From the NCBI GenBank assembly GCA_003569245.1, contig BGOM01000004.1:1-64000 (forward strand): DNA of 64,000 nt. The letters are read 5' to 3'. How positions within the stretch are numbered: the stretch's first letter is position 1; each line of letters begins with the position of its first letter. Below the pieces are notes generated by a model that had not been told where the DNA came from, did no database searches, and saw only the letters and a program-made list of their open reading frames with translations. The DNA is from Opitutia bacterium (GTDB lineage Bacteria; Verrucomicrobiota; Verrucomicrobiia; Opitutales; UBA953). A program made the translations under genes and the position numbers. Shown here one piece after another: positions 52,285 through 60,843 of this stretch.

Positions 52285-52611
52285 ATGCCCCGAAAGAAAA
52301 ACTATCCTCCGACCTTGTCCGCGGCGGTCGAGTTCTGCCTCAAGCGCCTGCCGGTCCGGACGCTCGAAGTCTTGCTGCACCCCGAGTCCTCCGAACTGGA
52401 TCACCACTTCGGCCTAGGGATGTGGGTCCGTAACAGCCTCGGTCTCTGGCAGGGCAACCAAGCCTTGATGAAGGAAATCGGGGCCTGGCACCCCGACGAT
52501 GCCTCCGCCCCAATCATCGACGCGTTGGTCGCCTACCTGCGTAAGCACAAGGACTGGAAGCTCCGCCGTCGGCTGCTCCGGGCTGCGAAGTCCGGTCCGG
52601 AGGCCGGGTGA
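52285..52611 (+). CDS. Small DUF6794-like protein
   Basis: The 108-aa protein reads LSAAVEFCLKRLPVRTLEVLLHPESSELDHHFGLGMWVRNSLGLWQGNQALMKE. The FGLGMWVRNSLGLW block resembles the DUF6794 family, for which no function is known. A Lys/Arg-rich C-terminal helix follows. It overlaps by 4 bp a possible GTG start of the GH16 gene. No signal peptide is seen. Confidence 0.75.
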   Translation: MPRKKNYPPTLSAAVEFCLKRLPVRTLEVLLHPESSELDHHFGLGMWVRNSLGLWQGNQALMKEIGAWHPDDASAPIIDALVAYLRKHKDWKLRRRLLRAAKSGPEAG

Positions 52612-52670
52612 ACCGACTCTCCGTCTGGTCGCGCTTGCGATGGCGGCGTCTGCTCCTATTCCCATCAAGG

Positions 52671-53447
52671 ATGCGTCTCTGGTCCCTGGCTTGCCTGCCT
52701 CTCGCCCTCGTCGCGGCCGATCCGGTCTGCCCGGTGCCCGGCTACCGCTTCGTCTGGGGTGATGAGTTCGCCGGCGCAAAGCTCGATACGGACAAGTGGG
52801 TCTACCGCACCGGCCCGCGGCTGTGGAGCGAGCAGCGCGCCGCCAACGTCAGCCTGGTCGACGGTCACCTGCGCCTGACGGGCCTGAAGGAGGACGCTGG
52901 TGACCTCAAGTACACCGCCGGCGGGGTCATCAGCAAGCGGCTCTTCCGCTACGCCTACTACGAAGCGAGTTTCAAGGTGCCGCCCGGCGCCGGCTGGCAT
53001 ACGTCGTTCTGGGTCCTGCGCAACGGCGGCAAGGGCGACGAACCGCGCGTCGAGATCGATATCTGCGAGAACGACTCGGTCAAGCTCACCGACTACGGCA
53101 TCAATCATCACCAGTGGACGCCCTTGCCGCACGTGGCCCTCGGCGGGAAGCACATCAAGACCCCCGACCTTTCCGCGGCCTTCCATGTCTGGGGGTGCGA
53201 GTTCACGCCGACCGAGCTGCGGCACTATTTCGATGGTAAGCTCGTGCATCGCTTCGACGCGACGAAGCTCCGGCACGGTGACGGGAACGTCTGGTTGACG
53301 ACCATCGCCGCCGGCCTCGGCGGCACGAAGTCCGTCGACGAGAAGCGACTGCCGGCCTACGCGGAGTTCGACTATGTCCGCGTCTTCACGCCCGTCGCCC
53401 CGGCGCCGGTCGAGACCGGGCCCACGACCGAGGCGCCGGGTAAGTAG
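52671..53447 (+). CDS. Glycoside hydrolase family 16 protein, secreted
   Basis: The 258-aa protein has a signal peptide (MRLWSLACLPLALVAA) and the GH16 beta-jelly-roll sequence: YRFVWGDEFAGAKLDTDKW at the start and the catalytic motif EIDICE (Glu 128, Asp 130, Glu 133). GGVISKRLFRYAYYEASFKVPPGAGWHTSFWVL is the usual stretch before it. GH16 enzymes cut beta-1,3 or beta-1,4 glucans, agar, carrageenan or porphyran; the substrate is not evident. A GTG at 52608 would lengthen the N-terminus by 21 residues; the ATG at 52671 gives a better signal peptide. Confidence 0.92.
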   Translation: MRLWSLACLPLALVAADPVCPVPGYRFVWGDEFAGAKLDTDKWVYRTGPRLWSEQRAANVSLVDGHLRLTGLKEDAGDLKYTAGGVISKRLFRYAYYEASFKVPPGAGWHTSFWVLRNGGKGDEPRVEIDICENDSVKLTDYGINHHQWTPLPHVALGGKHIKTPDLSAAFHVWGCEFTPTELRHYFDGKLVHRFDATKLRHGDGNVWLTTIAAGLGGTKSVDEKRLPAYAEFDYVRVFTPVAPAPVETGPTTEAPGK

Positions 53448-53505
53448 CCGCAGCGTCGAGCGGAAGGGGGGTTGCCTTGCCGCCGGCTCGGTCCATGCTG
53501 GCCGC

Positions 53506-54105
53506 ATGTTTGTCAGTGAGCTTGCGCGCCTCACCCCCCGGCCGGCCCGCTGGCTGATCCGGCTGCTCATCGGCAAGGTCACCGTCGTCGGTTCGGTCCC
53601 CGCCGGTGGCGTCCTCCTCTGCTCCAACCACCCGAGCTACCGCGACGTCTTCCTGTTCGCGTTCGTCCATCGCGGCGCGCGCCTACTGGTTCACCCGCTG
53701 GTCTTCACGTTCCCCTTCCTCAAACGCTGGGCGCTCCGGTGGGGTTTCGTGCAGGTCGACATCCCGACCGCGGTGCAACTGCTCAAGGCCGGGCAGCCGG
53801 TCGCGATCTGCCCGACCGGTCTGGTCGAGGCCTTGGGCGAGGACTTGCTACCTTACAAGACCGGGGCCGTCCGCATCGCCGCCCAGGCCGGCGTCCCGCT
53901 GGTGCCGATGCGTATCCGCTACGGTAATTACCCGGGCCCGTGGGTGCGGCGTTTCTCGATCACCACCCAGAACATCCTGCTTTTCCTCCTCTGGCCGTTT
54001 TACCGCCGCGGGGCCACCGTGACCTTCGGGGAGCCTTTCCGGGTCGCCGGTCTCGACGCCAAGGCGGAGACCGCCGAACTGCGTCGCCGGATGCTGGCCT
54101 TGTGA
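53506..54105 (+). CDS. PlsC-like lysophospholipid acyltransferase family protein
   Basis: The 199-aa protein has the HX4D motif at His 42 and Asp 47 (SNHPSYRDVF). The second motif, normally EGTRS, is CPTGLVEA, so the conserved Glu-Gly-Thr-Arg is changed. VPLVPMRIRYGNYPGPW and a hydrophobic ILLFLLWPFY segment follow. It probably transfers acyl chains in membrane lipid synthesis, but the altered motif makes its exact substrate uncertain. It stands 58 bp after the GH16 gene. Confidence 0.75.
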   Translation: MFVSELARLTPRPARWLIRLLIGKVTVVGSVPAGGVLLCSNHPSYRDVFLFAFVHRGARLLVHPLVFTFPFLKRWALRWGFVQVDIPTAVQLLKAGQPVAICPTGLVEALGEDLLPYKTGAVRIAAQAGVPLVPMRIRYGNYPGPWVRRFSITTQNILLFLLWPFYRRGATVTFGEPFRVAGLDAKAETAELRRRMLAL

Positions 54106-54206
54106 GCAGCGGTATTAATTGAGCGGGAAGGGGCTTATCATTCTTAGGTACCTTCCGAAACCGGCTGGAACATCCCCGGGCTTCGGCTAGTCGTTCTCCT
54201 ACCCCC

Positions 54207-57200
54207 ATGAGATCCACCCCCCCATCCCGCTGGTCGGCGTTCGTGCCGGCGCTGCTCTGCGCCTTCACTGCGTGGGCGCAGACGCCGCCCGCCAAGCCGA
54301 CGCCCACGCTGCCGCCCGAGCCGCCCCAGGAAGCGGTCACGCAAGTCATCAACCTGCTCGAGCACGTGCGCGACGGGAAGATGGATTATCATATCAACCC
54401 GAAGGCCGACATCCACGGCGACCCCAAGGAAGTCTACAAACTGCAGCCGGATGGCTCCCTGCGCGTGAGCGGCGAGGGCTATGGCTCCATGGTGACCAAG
54501 GGCGCCTACAAGGATTACCACCTCGTCTGCGAGTTCAAGTGGGGCGAGCAGACCTGGGGTAGCCGCACCAAGCGTTCCCGCGACAACGGCATCCTCGTCC
54601 ATTGCTTCGGGCCGATCGGCGCCCAGGGCGGCGCGTGGATGGCCAGCATCGAGGCCCAGATCATCGAGGGCGGCGTCGGCGACATCCTCGTCCTCAGCGC
54701 CAAGACCGCGGATGGCATCCCGCTCCCGGTCTCCATCAGCGCCGAGCTCGGCAAGGACCGCGACAAGGAGTCCATCTGGACGCCGGGTGCGCCGCGCGTC
54801 ACCATGACCGGCGGCCGTCTCAACTGGCAGCACCGCGACGTGGACTGGAAGGACGTGAAGGGCTACCGTGGTCGCGCCGACGTCGAGTCGCCCTTCGGCG
54901 AGTGGACGCGCTTCGAGGTCGTCGCGAAGGGCGACACCCTCGAGTATTTCACCAACGGCGTGCTGGTGAACCGCGCGTTCGACTGCAAGCCGAGCGGCGG
55001 GCGCATCCTGCTGCAGACCGAGGCGGCCGAGATGTTCGTGCGCCGCTATGAGCTGCACCCGCTGGGCAAGTTCACGGAGAAGTGGACCCCCGCGCCGGCG
55101 CCGCCGAAGACCTCCGCCGCCCCGGCCCCCGCGCCGGCGCGCGCGAAGGATCTGCCGACCTACGTGGCTCGCCCGTCCGAGATGGTGCTGGCGAAAGGGC
55201 AGGGCGTCGGCCCGACCCCCGCGGCCCGCGTGCCCGCCGGCTTCGAGCTGATCCAGGCCGCCCCCGCCGGGATGGTCGCGCATCCGACCTTGGGTTGCGT
55301 GGACGCGAAGGGTCGCCTCTTCGTGGGAGATTCCCCGGGGACGACCTGGGGCACGGCGCGACATGAGGCCGAGAAGGCCGGCCGCATCGTGATGCTGGAG
55401 GACCGCGACGGCGACGGCGTCTTCGACCGCAGCACGGTCTTCGCCGACGGCCTGACGGTGCCCAAAGGCGCCTGCTGGCTCGACGGCTCGCTCTACGTCG
55501 CCTCGCCTCCCGGCATCTGGAAGTTCACGGACACCGACGGCGATGGCGTGGCCGACCAGCGCAAGCTGCTGGTGGGCGGTTTCCAGTGGACGGCCAACGG
55601 CGCCGACGTCCACGGTCCGTGGGCCCACCCGGATGGTCGCCTTTATTGGACGCATGGCCGCAAGGGTCATGACGTGAGGCAGACGGACGGCACGCTCGTG
55701 CACAAGGGCCTGGCCAGCGGCGTCTGGTCGATGCGCCCCGACGGCGGCGACATCCGCTGGCATGCCTTGATCTGCGGCGACAACCCGACCGGACTGGCCA
55801 TCGCCCCGACCGGCGAGCTCTTCGGTACCTGCAACCTCTACAACGGCGTCCCGCGCTACGACACGATCGGCCAGTGGCAGCTCGGCGGCATCTATACGCG
55901 CCCCGATTTCCTCCACATCGTCGCCGACCAGCTCCGCACGCACCTGCAGATGCCCTTGGTCGCGAACCTCGGCCACCTGGTGCCCAGCGGCTGCGCCCTC
56001 TGGTCCCGCGGCCCCGAACTCGCCCCGGCCCTCGCCGCCTCCGCCGACAACCTCCACCTCATGGTGGCGCTCTACAACTCGAAGAAGGTCATCCGTCTTG
56101 AACTCCAGAAGGAAGGCGCCGGCTACCGCGCCTCCGAACACGATTTTCTCACGCTCACCAAGACGGGCGCCCATCTCACCGACGTCGTCGAGGCCCCGGA
56201 TGGCTCCCTGCTCGTGCTGGATACCGGCACCTGGTACCCGCATTGCCCGTCCAGCCTGCTCAATTCGGCGAATGTCACCGGCGGGATCTACCGCGTACGC
56301 CCGGTGAAGCCGGTGGCGCTCGCCCCGGCCAAGCCGGCCACCTATCGAGCGCTCACCGACGACGAGATCGCCCGCGACCTCGGCTCCGCGGACGCCGCCG
56401 TGGCCCGCCGCGCCTGCGAGCAGATGAGTTTCCGCCAGGTCCGCACGCCCGCCGCGACCGCGGCCCTGCGCACCTTGCTCGACCGGCCGCTCGATGCTTT
56501 CCTCGAGCATGCCGCGCTCTACGCCGGCCTGAGCACGCGGGTCTTCACCGTGGATGACCTCAAAGCCGCCACCAGCCCGCGCCAGCAAGCCCGCCTGCTG
56601 CGCATCCTCTCCCAGGTGACGCCGGCGGCCGAGCGCGCCGCCGTCCTCGACTTCGCCGCCGGCACGCTCGGCACCGCCGACGCGGGCCTGGGCGAGAACG
56701 CTTTCCTCGCGCTGACGCAGGCCGCCGATGGCGATGCCCGCGTGGCGCCGGTCTTCGCCGCCTGGCTCCAGGCGGGCGAGCCTGCGCCCGAACAGCTCCG
56801 CGCCCTGGAACGCTTCGGCGTGGCCTTCGCCGGCCAGCCCCGGACCGCCGCCCTGCTTGGCGACATGCTCCGGCACGCGGCCGCCCCGGTCCGGCAGGTC
56901 GCCCTGCGCGCCATCGCCGCGTCCACCGGCAAGCTCGCCGACCAGCCTTGGCGTCCCGCGCTGTCGCAGCTCCTGCGGGCGGAGCCCGGTCCCTTGGTCT
57001 TCGCCGCGCTCGCCCGCGTGAAGCACAAGTCCTTCGACGCCGACCTTGCGGCCTTCGCCGCGGACACCCAGCGACCCGCCGCCTTGCGGCTCCGCGCCCT
57101 GCTGGCCTTGTCCGATGCGGGGAGCAAGCTGAGCGACGGCGCTTTCGATCTCCTGCTCGGGCTGGCCGGCGACGCCGGTAACCTGGGCCAGCGCATCGAG

Positions 57201-57944
57201 GCCTGCCATCGTCTGTCCGAAGCCCAGCTCAGCGACGCGCAGCTGGACCGCTTCCTGCCGGTGCTGATGCAGGCCGGTCCGATCGAGCAGGGAGGTTTCC
57301 TGCGCGTCCTCCGCCAGTATGCGCCGGCCCAGGGCAAGCGCATCGCCGCCGCCTTCGCGCGGTCGCCCCAGCTCGGCACCCTTCGACCCGACGAGGTGCG
57401 CGTGGCCTTCGCCAAGTGGCCGCGCGCGGTCTTCGAGATCATGGAGCCGGCTTTCGACGCCGCCCTCGCGGCCAACGAACAGAAGAAAGGCAAGCTCGAC
57501 GGTCTCGCCCGCGACGCCGCGCAGCAGGGCCGTCCCGCCGAAGGCGCCAAGCTCTTCGCCACCGGGCAGGGCGCCTGCGTCGCCTGCCACCGCGTGGGCG
57601 CCAACGGCGGGCAGGTCGGCCCCGATCTTTCCCGCATCGGCGCCATCCGCACCGAGCGCGAGCTCGTCGAGAGCATCCTTTTCCCCGGCAACACCATCGC
57701 CCGGGACTACGAACTGCACGACGTCGAGACCAGCGACGGGCAGCACCACCTCGGCCTGATCCGTTCCCGCGCGGCGGCCGGCCTGGTGCTGGTCGATGCC
57801 GCCGGCCTGGCGAAGACGCTACCGCACCCCTCCGTCGTCGCCGAGAAGGAGGTCGCGACCAGCCTCATGCCCGCCGGCCTCGACGCCGCTTTCAAGCCGC
57901 AGGAACTGCTCGACCTCGTCGCCTGGCTGCGGAGCCTGCGCTGA
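54207..57944 (+). CDS. PVC-type dehydrogenase / haem-binding protein with DUF1080 domain
   Basis: This 1,245-aa exported protein joins several domains. A signal peptide (about 1-24) is followed by a DUF1080 domain (about 45-290; GSMVTKGAYKDYHLVCEFKWGEQTWG). A propeller-like PVC membrane-bound dehydrogenase domain (about 320-720) contains GRLFVGDSPGTTWG, DRDGDGVFDRSTVFADGLTVPKGACWLDGSLYVASPPGIWKFTDTDGDG. HEAT-like helices span about 725-1090. A haem-binding cytochrome c domain near 1105-1245 has the site CVACH at 1124-1128. DUF1080 is associated with 3-keto-disaccharide hydrolysis, so a periplasmic sugar oxidation and electron transfer role is likely. It is bounded by short gaps and has no operon partner on its strand. 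Confidence 0.9.
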   Translation: MRSTPPSRWSAFVPALLCAFTAWAQTPPAKPTPTLPPEPPQEAVTQVINLLEHVRDGKMDYHINPKADIHGDPKEVYKLQPDGSLRVSGEGYGSMVTKGAYKDYHLVCEFKWGEQTWGSRTKRSRDNGILVHCFGPIGAQGGAWMASIEAQIIEGGVGDILVLSAKTADGIPLPVSISAELGKDRDKESIWTPGAPRVTMTGGRLNWQHRDVDWKDVKGYRGRADVESPFGEWTRFEVVAKGDTLEYFTNGVLVNRAFDCKPSGGRILLQTEAAEMFVRRYELHPLGKFTEKWTPAPAPPKTSAAPAPAPARAKDLPTYVARPSEMVLAKGQGVGPTPAARVPAGFELIQAAPAGMVAHPTLGCVDAKGRLFVGDSPGTTWGTARHEAEKAGRIVMLEDRDGDGVFDRSTVFADGLTVPKGACWLDGSLYVASPPGIWKFTDTDGDGVADQRKLLVGGFQWTANGADVHGPWAHPDGRLYWTHGRKGHDVRQTDGTLVHKGLASGVWSMRPDGGDIRWHALICGDNPTGLAIAPTGELFGTCNLYNGVPRYDTIGQWQLGGIYTRPDFLHIVADQLRTHLQMPLVANLGHLVPSGCALWSRGPELAPALAASADNLHLMVALYNSKKVIRLELQKEGAGYRASEHDFLTLTKTGAHLTDVVEAPDGSLLVLDTGTWYPHCPSSLLNSANVTGGIYRVRPVKPVALAPAKPATYRALTDDEIARDLGSADAAVARRACEQMSFRQVRTPAATAALRTLLDRPLDAFLEHAALYAGLSTRVFTVDDLKAATSPRQQARLLRILSQVTPAAERAAVLDFAAGTLGTADAGLGENAFLALTQAADGDARVAPVFAAWLQAGEPAPEQLRALERFGVAFAGQPRTAALLGDMLRHAAAPVRQVALRAIAASTGKLADQPWRPALSQLLRAEPGPLVFAALARVKHKSFDADLAAFAADTQRPAALRLRALLALSDAGSKLSDGAFDLLLGLAGDAGNLGQRIEACHRLSEAQLSDAQLDRFLPVLMQAGPIEQGGFLRVLRQYAPAQGKRIAAAFARSPQLGTLRPDEVRVAFAKWPRAVFEIMEPAFDAALAANEQKKGKLDGLARDAAQQGRPAEGAKLFATGQGACVACHRVGANGGQVGPDLSRIGAIRTERELVESILFPGNTIARDYELHDVETSDGQHHLGLIRSRAAAGLVLVDAAGLAKTLPHPSVVAEKEVATSLMPAGLDAAFKPQELLDLVAWLRSLR

Positions 57945-57948
57945 GCGT

Positions 57949-58116
57949 TCAGGTCAGGAACCAGAGCCCCGCCCAGGCGGGGACGAAGAGCAGCAGGGCG
58001 CAGCCCCCGCTCCGGGGTCGGCCCAGGCTTTCCTCGATGGTCCGGCCGTCGGTGAGGCGTTCCTCGACCTCGTCCTGCACCCGATCCTCGAAATCGTCCG
58101 TTGAGTCGTCGTCCAT
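57949..58116 (-). CDS. Small acidic protein with C-terminal membrane segment (55 aa)
   Basis: A 55-codon reading starts at ATG 58116 and stops at 57949-57951, 5 bp from the convergent stop of the large fusion gene. It is acidic for 30 residues (MDDDSTDDFEDRVQDEVEER, LTDGRTIEESLG) and then hydrophobic (GGCALLLFVPAWAGLWFLT), the look of a tail-anchored small protein. It fills the only gap on this side, but I recognise no family and there is no independent evidence of expression. Confidence 0.45.
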   Translation of the reverse strand: MDDDSTDDFEDRVQDEVEERLTDGRTIEESLGRPRSGGCALLLFVPAWAGLWFLT

Positions 58117-58215
58117 GGTTGAGTCATCAGCATGCCCGGGCGCCCGTGGAGCGCAAGCGGTCGTCCGCTCTGGGGTTGCCCCGCGCCGCCGGGTCTACCT
58201 AGGATGCGGTCCAGC

Positions 58216-58947
58216 ATGGCCACGATCCTCTGCATGAAGTGGGGCACCAAGTACGGTCCCGAGTACGTCAACCGGCTCCACTCCATGGTGCGTCGTCACC
58301 TCACGATCCCGCACCGCTTCGTCTGCCTCACCGACAATCGCGACGGCCTGCATGCGGATATCGAGACTTTCCCGATCCCGAGCCTGGAACTGCCCGCCGG
58401 TGCGCCCGAGCGCGGCTGGACCAAGCTCGTCTCGTTCTCCCCGGCGCTCAGCGCCCCCGGCGGTCCGGAACTCAAGGGCGAGGTCCTCTTCCTCGACATC
58501 GACATCGTCATCGTCGGCAACATGGACGGGTTCTTCCAGCACCCCGGCGAGTTCCTGATCATCCGCGACTGGCAGAAGGGCGACTACACCGGCAACTCCT
58601 CGGTCTACCGCTGGACCGCGGGCGCGCACCCGGACGTGCTCGAGTATTTCCGCGCCAACCTCGAGGCCGTGCGCAAGCGCCACCGCAACGAGCAGGAATT
58701 CCTGACCGCGCACCTCAGCGCCCAGGGTAAGGTCGGCTACTGGCCCGCGACCTGGTGCCGCAGCTTCAAGAAGCACTGCGTGAAATATTTCCCGTTCTCC
58801 TTCTGGCAGACGCCCACGATCCCCGAAGGCGCGAAGATCGTCGTCTTCCATGGCCTGCCGAATCCGCCTGACGCGCTCGTCGGCCGCAGCGGCAAATGGT
58901 ACCGCCGCGTGTTACCCACGCCGTGGATCGCGGAGAATTGGAAATAA
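58216..58947 (+). CDS. Glycosyltransferase-like protein (GT8-like fold)
   Basis: The 243-aa protein reads MATILCMKWGTKYGPEYVNRLHSMVRRHLTIPHRFVCLTDNRDGL, with ELKGEVLFLDIDIVIVGNMDGFF giving a DxD motif (LDIDIVI). GNSSVYRWTAGAHPDVLEYF and NEQEFLTAHLSAQG resemble nucleotide-sugar transferases of GT8/GT32 type. The donor and acceptor are unknown. The ATG at 58216 is used; one at 58204 is also possible. No signal peptide is seen. Confidence 0.78.
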   Translation: MATILCMKWGTKYGPEYVNRLHSMVRRHLTIPHRFVCLTDNRDGLHADIETFPIPSLELPAGAPERGWTKLVSFSPALSAPGGPELKGEVLFLDIDIVIVGNMDGFFQHPGEFLIIRDWQKGDYTGNSSVYRWTAGAHPDVLEYFRANLEAVRKRHRNEQEFLTAHLSAQGKVGYWPATWCRSFKKHCVKYFPFSFWQTPTIPEGAKIVVFHGLPNPPDALVGRSGKWYRRVLPTPWIAENWK

Positions 58948-59164
58948 GCGCACGACAGGTTGGTGCGGTTAGTTAGCGGCGGTTGGTGGCGGGGCGGTGG
59001 CGTCGTCGGGTCGGGTCCGTGGGCGGGATAACCCGGAACCAATCAAGCGATCTGGCCGGTGCGCACGTTGACAAGGGGGCGAGGTAGGGGCAGCACCGCG
59101 TGCTGCCCTTTCTGGCAGGGCTAGGGCAGCACGCGGTGCTGCCAGCCGCGCTTGCGCGACGCCC
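58948..59164. repeat. Gene-free repeat island E
   Basis: A GGTTAGTTAGCGGCGGTTGG-type stretch (58967-58997) recalls the motif at 532-551. Then GTAGGG leads into two palindromes, GGCAGCACCGCGTGCTGCC at 59089-59107 and GGCAGCACGCGGTGCTGCC at 59125-59143, the second identical to 833-851. No gene is seen. Confidence 0.65.
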
Positions 59165-60579
59165 TTACTTGCTTTCCTCGCCGCCTTCGTCGTTGGCGGC
59201 TTCTTCCTTGGCCTGGGCCTGGCTGCTGAGCACGGGCTGGGCGAAGAGGCGGCTGTCCGAGAGTTTGGCGACGTAGCCCTCGTTGATGAGGAACTGGAGG
59301 TCGGCCGCGACGCGGCCCTTGGCCTCGTCGGAGGCATCGGCCCCGGCGAGCGCGGTCACGATGTCCTTGGTCTGCTGGCCGCCTTCCTTGTCGAGGGCGT
59401 CCAGGATCTTCTGCATCGAGTCGCTGAAGGTCTGCTTCGGGTCGCGGCAACGACGGCGCACGCCGCACACGTAGGTGATGCCCTTGGAACCCTTCTTGTA
59501 GAGGTGGAAGCCCTCCTTGCGGAGGCGGCCGCGGATCCCGTTGGCGGTGTCGAGCGGGAAGGCGCGCTGATCCTCGAGGAAGAAACGCACGGAGTCGCGG
59601 AGCGGGCCGGCGGGCATCGATTCCAGCAGGCGACCGGCGAAGCGCACCCACGGATGGGATTTCACGACCTGATCCTTGCGGAAGGCCTGCAGGAAGCCGC
59701 GGGCGGCGTCGAGCGACTCGAGGCGCTCGGGTTCGCCTTCCTGGCGGTCCTTCGGCACGTACTCATTGCGGCGGGACATCGCCTTGAGCCAGCTGTCGAT
59801 GGCTTCCTGCTCGCGCACCATCTCGAGACCGGCCTTGAAGCGGTCGAAGGAGCTGTCGGGGCAGTGGCGGGCGTGGTGCTCGCGGAGGGCGCGCTGATAA
59901 TTATGATAGGTCGGCGAGCCGAGGATGACGCCGGTCTGCTTGCAGCGGGCGACCATCTGGAAGGCGCCCTTCGGGGCCTCGACCTCGACCTCGACGACGT
60001 CGAAGAATTTGTCCAGGTGACGGGACATCACGTGCTGGATGGCTTCGCCCTCGGTGAGGAAGGGCACGCCATCGGGAATGGAGACGCTCAGGCTGGCCGC
60101 GGGTTGGCGGCGGCGTCGAGCGGGCGCACGACGATCGAGAGGCGATCCTCCTTGTCGAGGATCAGCTTGGCCACGTCGAAGAGCGCGTAGGTCATCGCGC
60201 TCTTCTTCATCGCGCCGCCCAGGAGCTCGAATTTCTCGTCGTCCGGGAAGAAGGCCACCTCGACGACGGGGCGGAAGGGCGCTTCGTCCTGCCAGCGAGG
60301 CGGGCCGCGGTCGTCGCGGCGCGGACCATCCCGACGGGGGCCGCGGTCGTCGCGGCGGGGGCCGTCACGGGGCGGGCCTTTCCGGTCGCCGCCGCCGGTC
60401 CGGGGGCGGTCACCGCCGAAACGAGGACGATCGCCGCGGTCCTCGCGCCCGGCGCCCCGGCCACCGCTGACCTTCTCGGCGGGGCCGTTGACCCAGGAGG
60501 GGCCGAAACCAAGCGAGGACAGTCCCAATTCGAGGGAAGGATCCTTGGAGGGGGAGTTCTCGGCCGGTTCGGAAGACAT
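59165..60579 (-). CDS. Conserved protein with Arg/Gly-rich N-terminus, function unknown (apparent frameshift)
   Basis: From ATG 60579 the N-terminal part (MSSEPAENSPSKDPSLELGL) leads into a long disordered region of GGDRP, PPRDGPRRDDRGP and similar repeats, followed by PVVEVAFFPDDEKFELLGGAMKKSAMTYALFDVAKLILDKEDRLSIVVRPLDAA. The frame stops at about 60088, but the next frame continues PAASLSVSIPDGVPFLTEGEAIQHVMSRHLDKFFDVVEVEVEAPKG and runs 300 residues to 59165. Adding one base near 60093 joins them into a protein of about 471 residues. I do not recognise a family. The RGG-like region suggests RNA or nucleic-acid contact. A four-Cys-type cluster (CGVRRRC) near the C-terminal third is noted but weak. 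Confidence 0.65.
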
Positions 60580-60681
60580 CGCGAAATGAGCGTTTGGAAA
60601 GATGTTGGTTTGGCAAGCGTTGGCATGAGCGGTTTTTTCTTGCACCCGCCGTCGGGAGTTCCAGCGTGCACCTTCCCCTTT

Positions 60682-60765
60682 GCTCAGGTGGTGGAATGGC
60701 AGACACGCATGCTTGAGGTGCATGTGCCGCAAGGTGTCCGGGTTCAAGTCCCGGCCTGAGCACCA
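60682..60765 (+). tRNA. tRNA-Leu (anticodon GAG)
   Basis: The 84-nt gene has acceptor stem GCTCAGG / CCTGAGC, an anticodon arm CATGC-TTGAGGT-GCATG with anticodon GAG, a long variable arm and a T arm CCGGG-TTCAAGT-CCCGG. The 3' CCA is encoded (60763-60765). A terminator follows. Confidence 0.96.
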
Positions 60766-60773
60766 AATATCGG

Positions 60774-60808
60774 CAGGGCCGGTTCAAGACGAACCGGCCC
60801 TGTTTTTT
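60774..60808 (+). terminator. Rho-independent terminator after tRNA-Leu
   Basis: A perfect 12-bp stem CAGGGCCGGTTC / GAACCGGCCCTG with loop AAGAC is followed by TTTTTT. It lies 8 bp past the CCA end. Confidence 0.95.
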
Positions 60809-60843
60809 GTTCCCATGCGGCGAGTCTCCCGCAAAACAGAGGC

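Noticed and set aside
54144-57749. A 1,201-codon open frame on the minus strand opposite the PVC fusion gene
   Set aside because: It is a shadow caused by GC-biased third codon positions; its translation is Gly/Ala/Asp/Glu-rich with no domain, while the plus strand has clear domains.
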